From Medicago truncatula (lineage: Eukaryota; Streptophyta; Magnoliopsida; Fabales; Fabaceae), in assembly GCF_003473485.1 (NCBI RefSeq), contig NC_053049.1:8866001-8930000 (forward strand): 64,000 bases of DNA. The letters are read 5' to 3'. The notes under the pieces were generated by a model. It was not told where the DNA came from and did not search any database. It saw only the letters and a list, made by a program, of their open reading frames with translations. Below, piece after piece: positions 22,307-33,162 of the stretch (position 1 is the stretch's first letter; every line of letters starts with the position of its first letter). The translations under genes were made by a program, and so were the position numbers.

Positions 22307-22519
22307 TTAATTTTTTTTGCAGCACCATCCGATAATGTTGTTGCAGCACCATCTTAGTTGATGTCCAAATTCACCATGACCAAGATATGGTCGTGAATAT
22401 TTTTGTGAATTTTCAATGACATCATCATGATGAGTACTTTGTGCGGTTACCACCAAAGTACTTGCAATAGCAAAGAACAATATCACCAACTTCAAAGCCA
22501 TCTTCAATGCAGATTCCAT
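22307..22519 (-). CDS. Small secreted peptide with two C-terminal Cys-Cys pairs (copy B)
   Basis: Paralog of the gene at 19455-19649; 70 residues from the ATG at 22517-22519, or 64 from the second ATG at 22499-22501. The signal peptide is LVILFFAIASTLVVTA. The stretch QKYSRPYLGHGEFGH is unchanged from copy A, and the tail has Cys58-59 and Cys66-67 (CC-x6-CC, one residue more than A). Substitutions concentrate around the cysteines and the acidic segment while both frames stay open, which suggests that both copies are or were under selection. A TATAAATA box lies at 22593-22600. Function unknown. Confidence 0.65.
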   Translation of the reverse strand: MESALKMALKLVILFFAIASTLVVTAQSTHHDDVIENSQKYSRPYLGHGEFGHQLRWCCNNIIGWCCKKN

Positions 22520-22592
22520 ATTATAATTTTGCTAAACTTTTGAAGAAATGAGAGTGATTAACTTGCAATGGAATGTGAGAGCAATCTATACT

Positions 22593-22600
22593 TATTTATA
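22593..22600 (-). promoter_or_regulatory. TATA box of small-peptide gene B
   Basis: TATAAATA on the minus strand, about 75-80 bases upstream of the first ATG; positionally equivalent to the box in copy A. Confidence 0.65.
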
Positions 22601-23340
22601 CGTAGAGGGAGAATGCTATAGTCAAAAAAAAGTTGAGGGAAAGTGCTCAAAAAGGTTAATATTGAAAACATTATATTTATATGCGTTGACCAATAATTAG
22701 ATAAGCACAAATATTCAAATTTTAATTTTAATTCTTATGAATTTAACTGTTTCTGTTTCTGGTTTACTAATTCTAAAAGACTATTATTTATGATGAGATA
22801 TACTCTTACACGTAATATACATAATAGATAGAAAATTATAGTATATTAATTAATTGTTTTTTCACTAAATTAATTAATTGTTTTTTAGATATGTTAGAAA
22901 TTATACATTTATAACAAATACTTATTATTCTTTAATAAGATTTAATTTTTCAAAACAAATACTTTATAATATCATTTCTAAGTTAGATTGATTTTGGTCA
23001 TATATTTTTCTTTGAGATTATACAATTTCAAAAATGAAAATGTTTTAGGCTTTTTCAAATATAAAACATCTCCTCTTTAAAAAAAAATATATAAAACTTC
23101 TCTTAATCTTTATTTATAAATTTATTCAAATTTAATTTATTCACTATACTAAATATAATTGAAAAAAATTCATTGATTTTCATATTACATGATTACAATG
23201 AAAGTCATTTTAAATCATTTAGAAAAAAATTCACTGATTTTTCCCAAAGTTTTTATTTTTCCCCAACCTGTATTATTATATGATAAAGTTTGTATTGGAA
23301 ACACAATGAGTTTGTTATAGTAAAAAAAAATGTAATTGAT

Positions 23341-23343
<3 letters not shown>

Positions 23344-23386
<43 letters not shown>
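23344..23386. repeat. AT dinucleotide microsatellite
   Basis: About 21 uninterrupted AT units. The related sequence at about 28960-28970 has only a few units, so the run expanded after the duplication. Confidence 0.95.
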
Positions 23387-23389
<3 letters not shown>

Positions 23390-23692
23390 GGCCAATGTAA
23401 CAAGCTCTAAAATTTCATATAACTACTAAAGTTTTTAATTTTTCCATATTAAAAAGTTCTCTCATAGTTATCTTAAATATATAGTAAGTTAATTCAAACA
23501 CAATCACATGTAATTTTGCTTGTAAAGATTGAAATGGAACTTCAGTTGCTACTAAAAATGTTCATTAGAAGCTCCATATTCTCATGGCACAAGTATATAA
23601 TAATTGAAAACAAAAGTAAAAACAAAATTTTATTTTACAGTGTTCGTAGAAGCTCCATTTAAACTTTGAAGATTGTTATTCTTAACATTAAG

Positions 23693-23952
23693 TGTTAGAA
23701 TTTCTTCTAATATTTTGTGGGCTACAATCAATTGTTGGTTTTGGTTTTAATAAAAACGGATTGATGTTGTAATTCATTTGATGAAGCTTAGGCCTTAATA
23801 AAAGTGATCAATTAATAATGGGGTTTTGGGCACTTAATCTAATTTGTGTAGAAACATAGCGTAGGCCCAAATACTAGGCCCATGATGGGTGGTGCCTAGG
23901 GTTGCACGGTTATAAATAGAAAGACTAGATTCCCTTTGCCATCACTCTGATA
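23693..23952. mobile_element. About 260-bp insertion in the PDH fragment
   Basis: This segment is absent from the homologous position near 29280 (GTCATTAACACTAAGTTCAC), which acts as the empty site. The insert begins TGTTAGAATTTC, holds a TATA-like GGTTATAAATAGA near its right end, and is bordered by TTAAG/CTAAG, a possible 5-bp target duplication. This looks like a lone LTR-type fossil, but the family is not certain. Confidence 0.5.
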
Positions 23953-24344
23953 CTAAGTTCACGAACAATAATAAATATGACAGAAAAAACCAAACTTCCA
24001 ACCTAAAGAACAAAGAGTGCTTAGATTAAACAAGATAGATGATGCATTCTATGAGTAACATTTTAAGATCAGTAACCATATAAATAAAAACATAGTGTCT
24101 ATTGCCTATTGCCTATTGCCTTCAATTCTTGTTCAGTGGCTAGTTTGTTCTCAAAAAGATATTTCTTCAATGCATTGATGGGATCCCTACCAGCATAGTG
24201 TTCCTTCTCAGCTGCCAAATAGAAAAAGTATTGTGTATAAGCTATTGTTATAACAAAAGATATAATATAGTTAAATTGTTTTCATATAAGCTATAAACAG
24301 TTTTCATAAACATCTTGGGGAAGTTAATTAAGTTACTTTACAAG

Positions 24345-25475
24345 AATGTATTTATTTTACTTGGGGTTTGCTCTATTCAATGTGTAGCTTGTGTTTTCTG
24401 TTTTGCTTCTTTGGAATTATGCTCCCATCTTTTCATTTCGTTCTGTGATGTTTGAAAATCGTTGTAATTGATTTATTTCTGGTAAGGTGTTACAAAACAA
24501 ACTTAAAGGTTTTTGAAAGGGAGAAAAGCACACAAGGTTCGTTATTTAATAATGCTATCCATTATTTGGTGTTTGAATTTTCATAAAAAGTGGAGTAGTA
24601 ACACATTGCTTTGCTTAAAAAGTGTTTAACATTAGTCTAAATTGTAATTTGATGAAACAACCAATTGATTTGTTAAAATAGTGTACACCACTGTTTATTT
24701 TTGTATCGAGTATCTCTTGTAGTCAGTTTAATAATACAGCTTGCTTATTAAATAAAAAACAAAAGAGAATGAAAGACATGATTAGGAATCAATAAAAATC
24801 AAAATAAAGAAGCTGCTAGCAATAGCACTAAATAATATTATCATTCAACCTTGTGAATATAATTAGTGCATTTATTGGATGCGTCTTCATCTAAACTTGA
24901 ATATATTATTTAATAAGAGTGCTATGAACACTATTTTTCAAACACTCTTTAATACCTATTCTCTTATTCAGTGAAATTCATGTAGATACCATATTTTAAA
25001 AATAAATCTCACATAAAATGTTGATATCTACATGAATTTCATACGATAAGAGTGTGAGTGTTAGAAATAGAGTGTTCTTAAACAAACAGAAGAACAACTT
25101 ATTAGAGCTTTATACTATTAATTTGTTTTTTAGATATGTTAGAAATTATACATTTATAACAAATACTTATTATTCTTTAATAAAATTTAATTTTTAAAAA
25201 TAAATACTTTATAATATTATTTCTAAGTTAGAATGATTTTGATCATATATTATGCATTGTCCTTACCAACTGAGCTAAGCTCACATGGACAAATATTTTA
25301 GGCTTTTTCAAATATAAAACTTCTCCTCTTTCGAAAAAAATATAAAACTTCTCTTAATGTTTATTTATAAATTTATTCACTATACTAAATATAATTCGAA
25401 AAAAATTCACTGATTTTCATATTACATGATTACAATGAAAGTCATTTTAAATCATTTAGATTAGATAAATAAAAT
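24345..25475. repeat. Segmental array unit C, peptide gene deleted
   Basis: Third unit. It matches B from the LINE-derived start (GTGTTTTCTGTTTTGCTTCT at about 24391) through GAACAACTTATTAGAGCTTT at about 25091, then jumps directly to sequence lying 3' of the peptide gene region in B (TTTTTTAGATATGTTAGAAA), and continues to about 25475. The peptide gene and its promoter are missing. Confidence 0.8.
25254..25289 (-). mobile_element. tRNA-like SINE fragment
   Basis: The minus strand reads GTGAGCTTAGCTCAGTTGGT followed by AAGGACAAT, a tRNA box-A head. The same head occurs at 63306-63333. Too short for a tRNA gene; it is a SINE or tRNA-like relic. Confidence 0.5.
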
Positions 25476-25619
25476 AAATTTTGAATAAATAATTTTTTCA
25501 CTAAATAAAAATATATTACCACGAAAATTACTATGCTTATTGAAAACAATATACCAAATGGTGTATTAAAAAAAAACAGAGAGAGAATAGAATGAAAAAG
25601 GGACATGACATTGAAAAAC

Positions 25620-27252
25620 CGAGTAACTTCAAACTCGATTGTCCCAATTATTATAAATAATCTCTAGTACCCTTGCAAGAATTGTTGTTCCAAAAGGTGA
25701 ATGAATGATGGATTGAATTTTGTGCTTAACTTCCGTAGGAATGCCTAACTCAAATTTTGTGTAGCCTACTTATCCAAATATTATCACACCTTCACCTAAG
25801 CCCCGTTATAACCCTTTAAGACCTCAAAGTGTGCATTGACATTGATTTTGATTGACGTTTAGAAACTTTTCAAGCGTATGGTAATATATAGAATGCATGT
25901 CGACTGTGTGTGAACCCTTTCATATTGTTGCGTGGAGTTGTGAATTGGTGGTTGCTAACAAGTCAAATTAGCTCATCTTTAGCTAAGTAAGATGTTGAAC
26001 TTTTGGGCACTATCTCTTGATCAGGTAATTGTTATTTTACTGTCGATTGTCAATATTGCAAGTAGATTCCTTGAGGACAAGGAATGGTTCAACTTTGGGG
26101 TTGTGATGACATCTCGTCATTACATAATTTTATATGTATTTTGATCACAATTTGGAGTTCACAAGGAAACTTATGCATCAAAAAGAGCAGAAAAATGAAG
26201 AAAATACAAAGAAAGAAAACGTGTCACGATTTGGTGAAAACGTGACACGATTTTAGAAGACCAAAACATGCTTCGACATTGAGGAAAACGTGTCACGAGC
26301 AATATCGTGACACGATTTGAGGAAACCCTAATTCAGTTGTTTGCGATCCAAAGGAAAACGTGTCACGATTTACTTAAAATGTGACAAGATTTTAGGCGAA
26401 TTTCTGTGCCTATTTAAGCTGAAGTCTATTCCAAAGACAAGGGTTACGATTGGAGAGAGCAAAGTGCGATTTTGAGACTATAAGTCGGCTAGAAGGGCGA
26501 TTTCTTCACTCTTTTACCAGTTCATGTATGTATTGATTCCTCTAATGATTATGTTATTTGTAAACACCATTATGAGTAGCTAAATCCATTAGAGGTTAGG
26601 TCTGAGATGATTCTTTGTAACCCTAATTGAAACATGTTGCTGTGAAACTCTATTTATTGTGAATGACAATCTAGTTTTTATTCAATTCAATTGTTTTTAA
26701 TGCTTTTTATATCCTGATCAAATATAAATATGATTTAGTGAGAACGAATGACTACTGACCATAGCTTTCGACTTAGACCTAATTGAATTGTTCTAATAAA
26801 CATGGTTAGTCTAGGAATGCATAATCCTTTATTAGTGATATTATGTTAACGTGCTTAAAACCTTCAAAGGTTATTAGACCACCTAAGGAATTAGGGGGTT
26901 GTAGCCCTAGAAGAGGGTCTAAACTCGAGGGATTTATTAGGACTATTTTGTTAACTATCATAGAACTAGTGAATCATTCACAAGAATAGGTGCAGTATAC
27001 CAATTAGGGGAACTCAGAGGATTCGAAAGACCTAAACTTATCTCTCTTATTCTTAAAACTAATCTTCAAATTCTATCATTACTTTTATGCAACCAAACCA
27101 ATCAACTGCCTAGTGGCAAATCAAAAGAACTTTTATACATCCTAACTTACAACGTAATTGAATTATTGAGATTAAAATCAGTCCTTGTGGGAACGATATT
27201 TTTACTACTTCGATAGTATTTAGTACACTTGCTAAAAATCTATCAAATAACA
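25620..27252 (+). mobile_element. Fossil LTR retrotransposon end (Ty3/gypsy-like), one LTR
   Basis: A broken element: about 0.5 kb of the 3' internal region ends in the purine-rich TTCAACTTTGGGG at about 26090, followed by one LTR of about 1.15 kb (about 26102-27252) starting TGTGATGACATC and ending near GGGAACGATATTTTTACTAC and CTATCAAATAACA. The LTR holds several copies of a GTGTCACGAT motif at 26220-26400. No second LTR or coding domains are visible here. The family is my inference from the style of the polypurine tract and LTR end. It lies between array unit C and a LINE relic. Confidence 0.6.
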
Positions 27253-27264
27253 TTCAAGTATGTC

Positions 27265-28540
27265 ATACATCTAAATTCTCCCTAAGATTCCTCAAAAGTT
27301 GTTCCTCCCATGCAAAAACTTGCCCACTCTCATTCTAAGCCATTTACCAATCCTATCTCGCCCACACAGGCCTCTTTTTGATTTGAAATCGAATAAAATA
27401 TTGGATACTTAAGCCTAAAACTCATATCCCCTCGCCACCTTACGATCCAAAAACTTGTATTCATTCCATTTCTCACCCTTCTAGCTAGCTCCAAAGTAAA
27501 TCAACTTTGCCCACCAAAACCGTCTGGTTTCACTATTTTTTCCACCATAATGACACATGTCTCGGCCAAAAATTTTACCCCTCCACCAAACTCTTAACAT
27601 TAGGGCCATATTTTTCAAATAAAAGCTCTTTCCCCATCAAACAACCTACATCGTCATTTAGCCAATAAACTCGCGTTAACCACCATAACATCCTTTACCC
27701 ATAAACCCGCATTCCTCTTTTGTAGGCAAACCGATTTCCACCTTACCCAACTAATCTTTTTCCCCCTCTCACTTAACCTCAAAGGAACTCTCTTTGCACT
27801 TTTTTTTTTTTTTTTGTTGGAAAAAACTCTCTTTGCACTCTAAGCCTCTAACCTTCCTCCTCCACACTTGCATTGGCATATATATATAAAAGACAAGTAA
27901 AAAAATCATAATTAAATTAAGTACTAAATTTAGAACCACAATTCTCCCACCAAGGCTAAAATATTTATGACTTTACGTATTCAATTTCATACTCAAAAGA
28001 TCCATCATTGGTTCCCACGTTGACATTTGAATTTGCTCCCACCGGTATACCCAAATACTTGAAAGGAAGGTTGCCCTCGCTACAGCTCAAAAAATCACAC
28101 GACATAGTCATGAAATCCGATGGAATATTCACTCCAATCAAAGAACTCTTGATAAAATCAATTTTCAACGTCAACACCATCTCGAATCCATGTAACAATT
28201 CCTTCACCGTCCAAAGGTTATTAATCGTTATCTTACCTATACAAAAAGTATCATCAACATATTGCAAGTGAGATACCACCAAATTGTTGTTTCTAAATTC
28301 AAACCCCTCAAACAAATTTAGAGACACCGCATTCCTCAACAAACCACTAAATCCCTCTGCCACCAACAAAAACAAAAACGGGGCTAAAAGGTCCCCTTGT
28401 TTAAGTCCTCGTTGGATATTAACCTCCTTTGTTGGACTACCATTAACTAGAATAGACATACTTCTCCAAACACACGCACCTTCATCCAAGCCACCTACTT
28501 CGCGCACATATCCATTGATGTGACAATTTTCAATCAACAA
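27265..28540 (-). mobile_element. LINE fragment with reverse transcriptase core
   Basis: The minus strand carries the RT thumb and palm: SPTKEVNIQRGLKQGDLLAP, HLQYVDDT (the YVDD catalytic motif), and LPFKYLGIPVGAN, within 28540-27965. Further 3' (about 27600-27300), broken frames continue the ORF2 C-terminal region, such as VSLELARRVRNGMNTSFW. The 191-codon RT stretch is open but the remainder is disrupted. No ends or target duplication were identified. Confidence 0.8.
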
Positions 28541-28765
28541 GGATGGATGTTATGGCGTGGGGATGTGCATACGGAATGAGAAAGGAAAATTCGTCAATGC
28601 TAAAACCATTTGGAGGGAAGCAACTATTCCACCTCAAGAGGCTCAAGCACTGGGATTGAGTGAAGCTTTATTGTGGTTAAGCGAGTTGGGTGTCCAGAGA
28701 GTTACCATCGAACTTGATTGCAAATCAGTGATGGTGTCATTGGAAACCTTACAAATGTAGTGAAT
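28541..28765 (+). mobile_element. LINE RNase H-domain fragment
   Basis: A 67-codon plus-strand frame (28557-28760) reads as part of an RNase H-like domain of plant LINEs: GKFVNAKTIWREATIPPQEA, LGLSEALLWLSELGV and ELDCKSVMVSL. It abuts the minus-strand RT fragment head to head, so it is a separate insertion or an inverted piece. Confidence 0.7.
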
Positions 28766-29437
28766 TTGACACTATTATTAAAAAGTGTAAAGCTATGTTA
28801 TGTTTATTGCAAAACTTTAAGGTTAGTTTCAAGGGCATCAAGGTCTTATGCTAGTTCCCAAAGTTTTTCTTTTTCCCCAACCTGTATTATTATATGATAA
28901 AGTTTTTATTGGAAACACAATGAGTTTGTTATAGTAAAAAAAAAAATGTAATTGATTAAATATATATAATAAGCCAATACAACGAGCTCTAAAATTTCAT
29001 ATAACCACTAAAGTTTTTAATTTTTCCATATTTAAAAGTTCTCTCATAGTTATCTTAAATATATATATATATAATAAGTTAATTCAAACACAATCACATG
29101 TAATTTTGCTTGTAAAGATTGAATTGGAACTTCAGTTGCTAGTAAAAATGTTCATTAGAAGTATTATTCCAATCTACTCCATGTTCTCATGGCACAAGTA
29201 TTTAATAATTGAAAACAAAAGTAAAAACAAAATTTTATTTCAGTGTTCGTAGAAGCTCCACTTAAACTTTGAAGATTGTCATTAACACTAAGTTCACAAA
29301 CAATAATAAATATTAGACAGAAAAAACCAAACTTCCAACCTAAACAAGATAGATGATGCATTCTATGAGTAACATTTTATGATTAGTAACGATATAAATA
29401 AAAACATTGATACAAAAATAAAGCGCGCAAGAAAAGA

Positions 29438-32400
29438 TTAGACATGAGCAGTGCCTTCAGTAAACTTTGGATCCTCACATCTATACCTTCCATCTGGTCC
29501 AATTCCAAAACCTTTGGGATCGGCGAAGACATTCTCTAGAAGCTGGCTGCGAGCTGGTGCAGGGCTCTTTTCTGCGAAATCAACAGCTTCCTCTAGGACC
29601 TCGTCAATTTTCTTGTCTATTGCCTTCAATTCTTGTTCAGTGGCTAATTTGTTCTCAAAAAGGTATTTCTTCAACGCAGTGATGGGATCCCTACCAGCAT
29701 AGTGTTGCTTCTCAGCTGCCAAATAGAAAAGGTATCATGTATAAGCTATTGTTACATTACAGCAAAAGATAAAATAAAGTTGAATCGTTTTCATATAAGT
29801 TATAAACGGTTTTTATAAACATCTTGAAGAGCTTATAAAAATCAGCTGAAAACAACTTATAGAGCATATAAGTTATAGAAAACATATGATTATTAACTTA
29901 GGATGACATCTACAAAGGGTATCATGCTAGAAGTGTCAGTCAACCGAAATTATAACTTTAAAAATTGATTATATCATTTGTTTCAACGATGCTATATGAA
30001 ATGAAACAAGAGGAATGCTAGCAACACTCACTTTTGAGCGCTCTCTCTAACACTCACTCTTTCATTGGATAAAACCAATGTATGTCCCACCACTTTGTGT
30101 GGGTTCATTTTTCAAAGTGTAGACCCACAATGATTTAAACCAATAAGAGAGTGGGTGACAGAGAGAGTGTTGCTAGCATTCCTCATGAAACAAACACGCA
30201 CAAAATGCTAAAATGACGTATTTGGTTTTGATTATGTTTCCGAACAATGTTTTTCCATACATGGATTCAATGATCAAAATAAAGGCAAAAGAATGACCGG
30301 CAAAAACAACTGAAGTCAAGCTATCAGATTGACCAATCACTGTTCTGCCGTCAACAACTGGAATAAGATTATTACACAATCCACGCTCAAACTATTCAGA
30401 CTGAGCAAACATATTTTGTAAAACCCTTGGAACAAGGTTGATTGGTTTATTACTTTAGTTTCTTTCCTTTTCCAAAATACTTATAGAAGAAAAATCTGGT
30501 AACAATAAAGTAAAAGAAAATCGTATTTGCTTGGTTGGTATCATCAATGATGTGGTGTAAGACTAGAGAGGAAATATATTGTATGAAACTATGAGTATGT
30601 TAAACAGTAATTCATTTAATCAGGAAGTTATTCTAAGGAAGCTTGGGAGTTGAGAATAATATACAACAAAAGGCAATGACCCAGAGGAAGTTTAGCGTGT
30701 TCAAGAATTTTAAAGGAAGTTAGGCAAAATCTGAAAATAAATGTAAAGGGATTATGCATCGTGCAACTGAATATAGATATACCCCCATAAATGCAAAAGA
30801 ACATCAAAATATATGCTTCGCAAATTAAGATCTTAAATGAATATCATAGTATTAAAATAAATGCTCACCAGGGTTACGAAGCTCATCAGGATCAGCCAAT
30901 GAATGTCCTCTAAATCTGTAAGTCTCACATTCCACTAAAGATGGTCCTTCTCCTCTTCTAGCCCTGTCAATTGCCTCCTTCGCCACTTCTCTGACCTTCA
31001 AAACATCCATCCCATCGACATGAACACCTGGCATTCCGAATGCTGGACCCTTTTTCCATATCTCAGGATCTGAAGTTGCTCTAAGATGTGACATGCCAAT
31101 GGCCCACAAATTGTTTTCCACCACAAAAACAATTGGTAATTTCCACAAAGCAGCCATGTTTAAACACTCAAAGAACTGTCCATTATTACAAGTTCCATCT
31201 CCGAAAAATGCCAACGTCACATTATCAGAATCAGCCTGATTCAACACCTCTCTTTTGTATTTCATGGAAAATGCAGCACCAGTGGCCACTGGAATTCCCT
31301 CACCAATGAATGCAAAACCACCGAGCACGTTGTGTTCTTTTGAGAACATATGCATTGAACCACCCTGACCTCGGCAACATCCTGTCGCCTTACCGAAGAG
31401 TTCACTCATCACTTCTCGAGAAGGGACCCCTTTACTCAACGCGTGAACATGGTCTCTGTATGTGCTGACTATGCAATCTTCTTTCCTCAAATACTTGATG
31501 AATCCAGTTGACACAGCTTCTTGACCATTGTATAAGTGGACAAAACCGAACATTTTACCCCTATAATACATCTCAGCACATTTGTCTTCAAAGGACCTTC
31601 CTAACACCATGTCCTCATAAAGCACTAACCCTTCCTCTTTAGTAATAAGCTGCAAGCACAAATCCAGATAATAAGAGAAAAACTCTTTTTCAAAGCATAA
31701 AAAGTATGTTAAAATCCCACTATGCAAAAAAGCTAAAGCGGCCTTAACACCGCTAGAGCGTCTATTTGACAGCATTTTCCAGAAAATAGTGTATCCCAGA
31801 ACAATAGCAGTTTGTCTAAATTCTGTTACATTGTAGTGGTATAGCGCTAAAATTTAACACACACTACAAGGTAAAAATATAACAAAAACAAAGCAGGTAT
31901 GATTAATGAAAATAAATGGTTATATACCTAAAGAGGATGAAAATAAACAAAGCAGGTATGATGCAAATTGATTTTGTTTAAAAGTGAGTTGAACAAAAAA
32001 AATTGAGGCTTAAAATCAATTTTAAAGGCAAAAGCCAAAATTTTCAGTTCCAAATTAGAATTAAAATCAATTCTACTCAATAACATCCAATTATGTCAAA
32101 ATCAATTGTATGCTTCTAGAATCAATTTTGACTCCTCCAAAAGTGAATCCAATCCTACACTAAAAATGGAAACCAAACAAAGACCTTAGAAAGCACAACA
32201 CAACTAACTTCAATTGTCTAAACTTCAGAAACCAATTGAACATATAACACAATAAATAAAACCCATAAATCATAAATCACTAATGTTGTAAGCAACAAAA
32301 CATCTAAAAGAGAAGAAACAACAAAAATATTAATATTTGAATCATGCAGCTCATAAACCCAATCCCAAATGATTCAATTCAACTTTCTGAACAGAACAGT

Positions 32401-33162
32401 ACATAAAGTTAAGGTTTTTTTTACTGTAGCACGACACATCTTGATTGAAGACGTATCGGATGTCCAACATGTGTATGTGTCTGACATGGACACATCTGAT
32501 TACATTCAATTATGTTATTTTCTCAAATTTCAACCGGTGTTAGTCTCGGTGTCCGGTGTCTGTGCTTTATTACCCAGAATTGAGAATCAACAGATTTAAC
32601 AAAAAGCATAGATTTTTCAACAAATACATTAATATTTGAATCATGCAGCTCATAAACCCAACCCAACATGATTCAATTCAACTTTTTGAATAGAATAGAA
32701 TAAAAATTCAATATTTTTAATGTAATACCGGCACATCAGATCGAAAGTGTATCCGATATCCAACACTAGTCCATGTCTGACATGGACACATCTGATTACA
32801 TTCAATTATGTCATTTTCTTAAATCACAACCAGTGTCAGTCTAAGGCTCAGTGTCAGTGCTTCATAGCCCACAAGTGAGAATCGATAGATATTAACAAAA
32901 AGCATAGATTTTTAATACATAAATGATAAAGGGTTACCAAATTGGAGGTTTGTTGAAGAAGAACAGCAGCAACAGGTGGTGGTGAACGGCGAGCATTCAA
33001 ACGAAGAAGCTTCTGAGTAGATCCAAGAAAAGAGGAAGAAGAAGCGTTGTGTTTGAAGAGATCAGAAGAGAAAGAGAGTGGTTTATCATTGGATCTTGGA
33101 GTTGAAGAATTGATAGGAACAGCAAGAAGAGAGTGTGAGAATTTGGTTGCAGTGAAAGACAT
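29438..33162 (-). CDS. PDH-E1 ALPHA: Plastid pyruvate dehydrogenase E1 component subunit alpha
   Basis: Coding exons: 33162-32938, 31649-30869, 29715-29438, summing to 1284 bases (427 aa) with GT-AG borders; the family is about 428 aa. The enzyme decarboxylates pyruvate in the plastid complex that supplies acetyl-CoA for fatty-acid synthesis. The first exon encodes a Ser-rich, acid-poor transit peptide ([15 protein letters not shown] onward). The core starts [20 protein letters not shown] and contains the thiamine diphosphate motif [15 protein letters not shown], the loop [13 protein letters not shown], and the conserved C-terminus [16 protein letters not shown]. These fit the plastid, not the mitochondrial, isoform. 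Intron 1 holds a tandem duplication; intron 2 holds a MITE. A truncated copy of its 3' end lies at 23230-24340. Confidence 0.95.
30010..30184. mobile_element. Mutator-like MITE in PDH E1-alpha intron 2
   Basis: A 175-bp element with perfect 20-bp terminal inverted repeats (GAGGAATGCTAGCAACACTC and its complement), flanked by an exact 9-bp duplication ATGAAACAA (30001-30009 and 30185-30193). It is non-coding and belongs to the same family as 19093-19281. Perfect ends suggest a recent insertion. Confidence 0.92.
32331..32925. repeat. Tandem duplication of about 300 bp in PDH E1-alpha intron 1
   Basis: Two adjacent units (about 32331-32625 and 32630-32925) share AATATTTGAATCATGCAGCT, GACATGGACACATCTGATTA and AACAAAAAGCATAGATTTTT in the same order. 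They differ by scattered substitutions and small indels. The second unit ends about a dozen bases from the exon 1 donor. Confidence 0.85.

Larger units (their letters stand above)
21362..23230. repeat. Segmental array unit B
   Basis: Second unit of the array. It begins with LINE-derived sequence (a 107-codon frame at 21404-21727 with a zf-RVT-like CVFCFATLESCSHLFFSC), shares the AACAACCAATTGGTTTGTTA block with A and C, holds the small-peptide gene at 22307-22519, and continues to about 23230 in sequence shared with C. Lacks the MITE and the 211-bp insert of unit A. Confidence 0.8.
23230..24340 (-). pseudogene. Duplicated 3' fragment of PDH E1-alpha with downstream DNA
   Basis: The block matches 28855-29840, the downstream region and last exon of the plastid PDH E1-alpha gene. 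Only about 100 coding bases remain (24111-24211, encoding the start of the last exon around [17 protein letters not shown]). About 200 bases, including the stop codon and most of the C-terminal coding sequence, are deleted at a junction marked by a triplicated CTATTGC(C). A 260-bp insert (23693-23952) further interrupts it. It cannot encode a PDH subunit. Confidence 0.85.

Noticed and set aside
26220-26400. CRISPR-like spaced GTGTCACGAT repeats
   Set aside because: Irregular spacing and variable units inside a retrotransposon LTR of a plant genome; not an array.
28008-28523. Plus-strand frames at 28008-28271 and 28284-28523
   Set aside because: Antisense shadows of the LINE reverse transcriptase on the minus strand.
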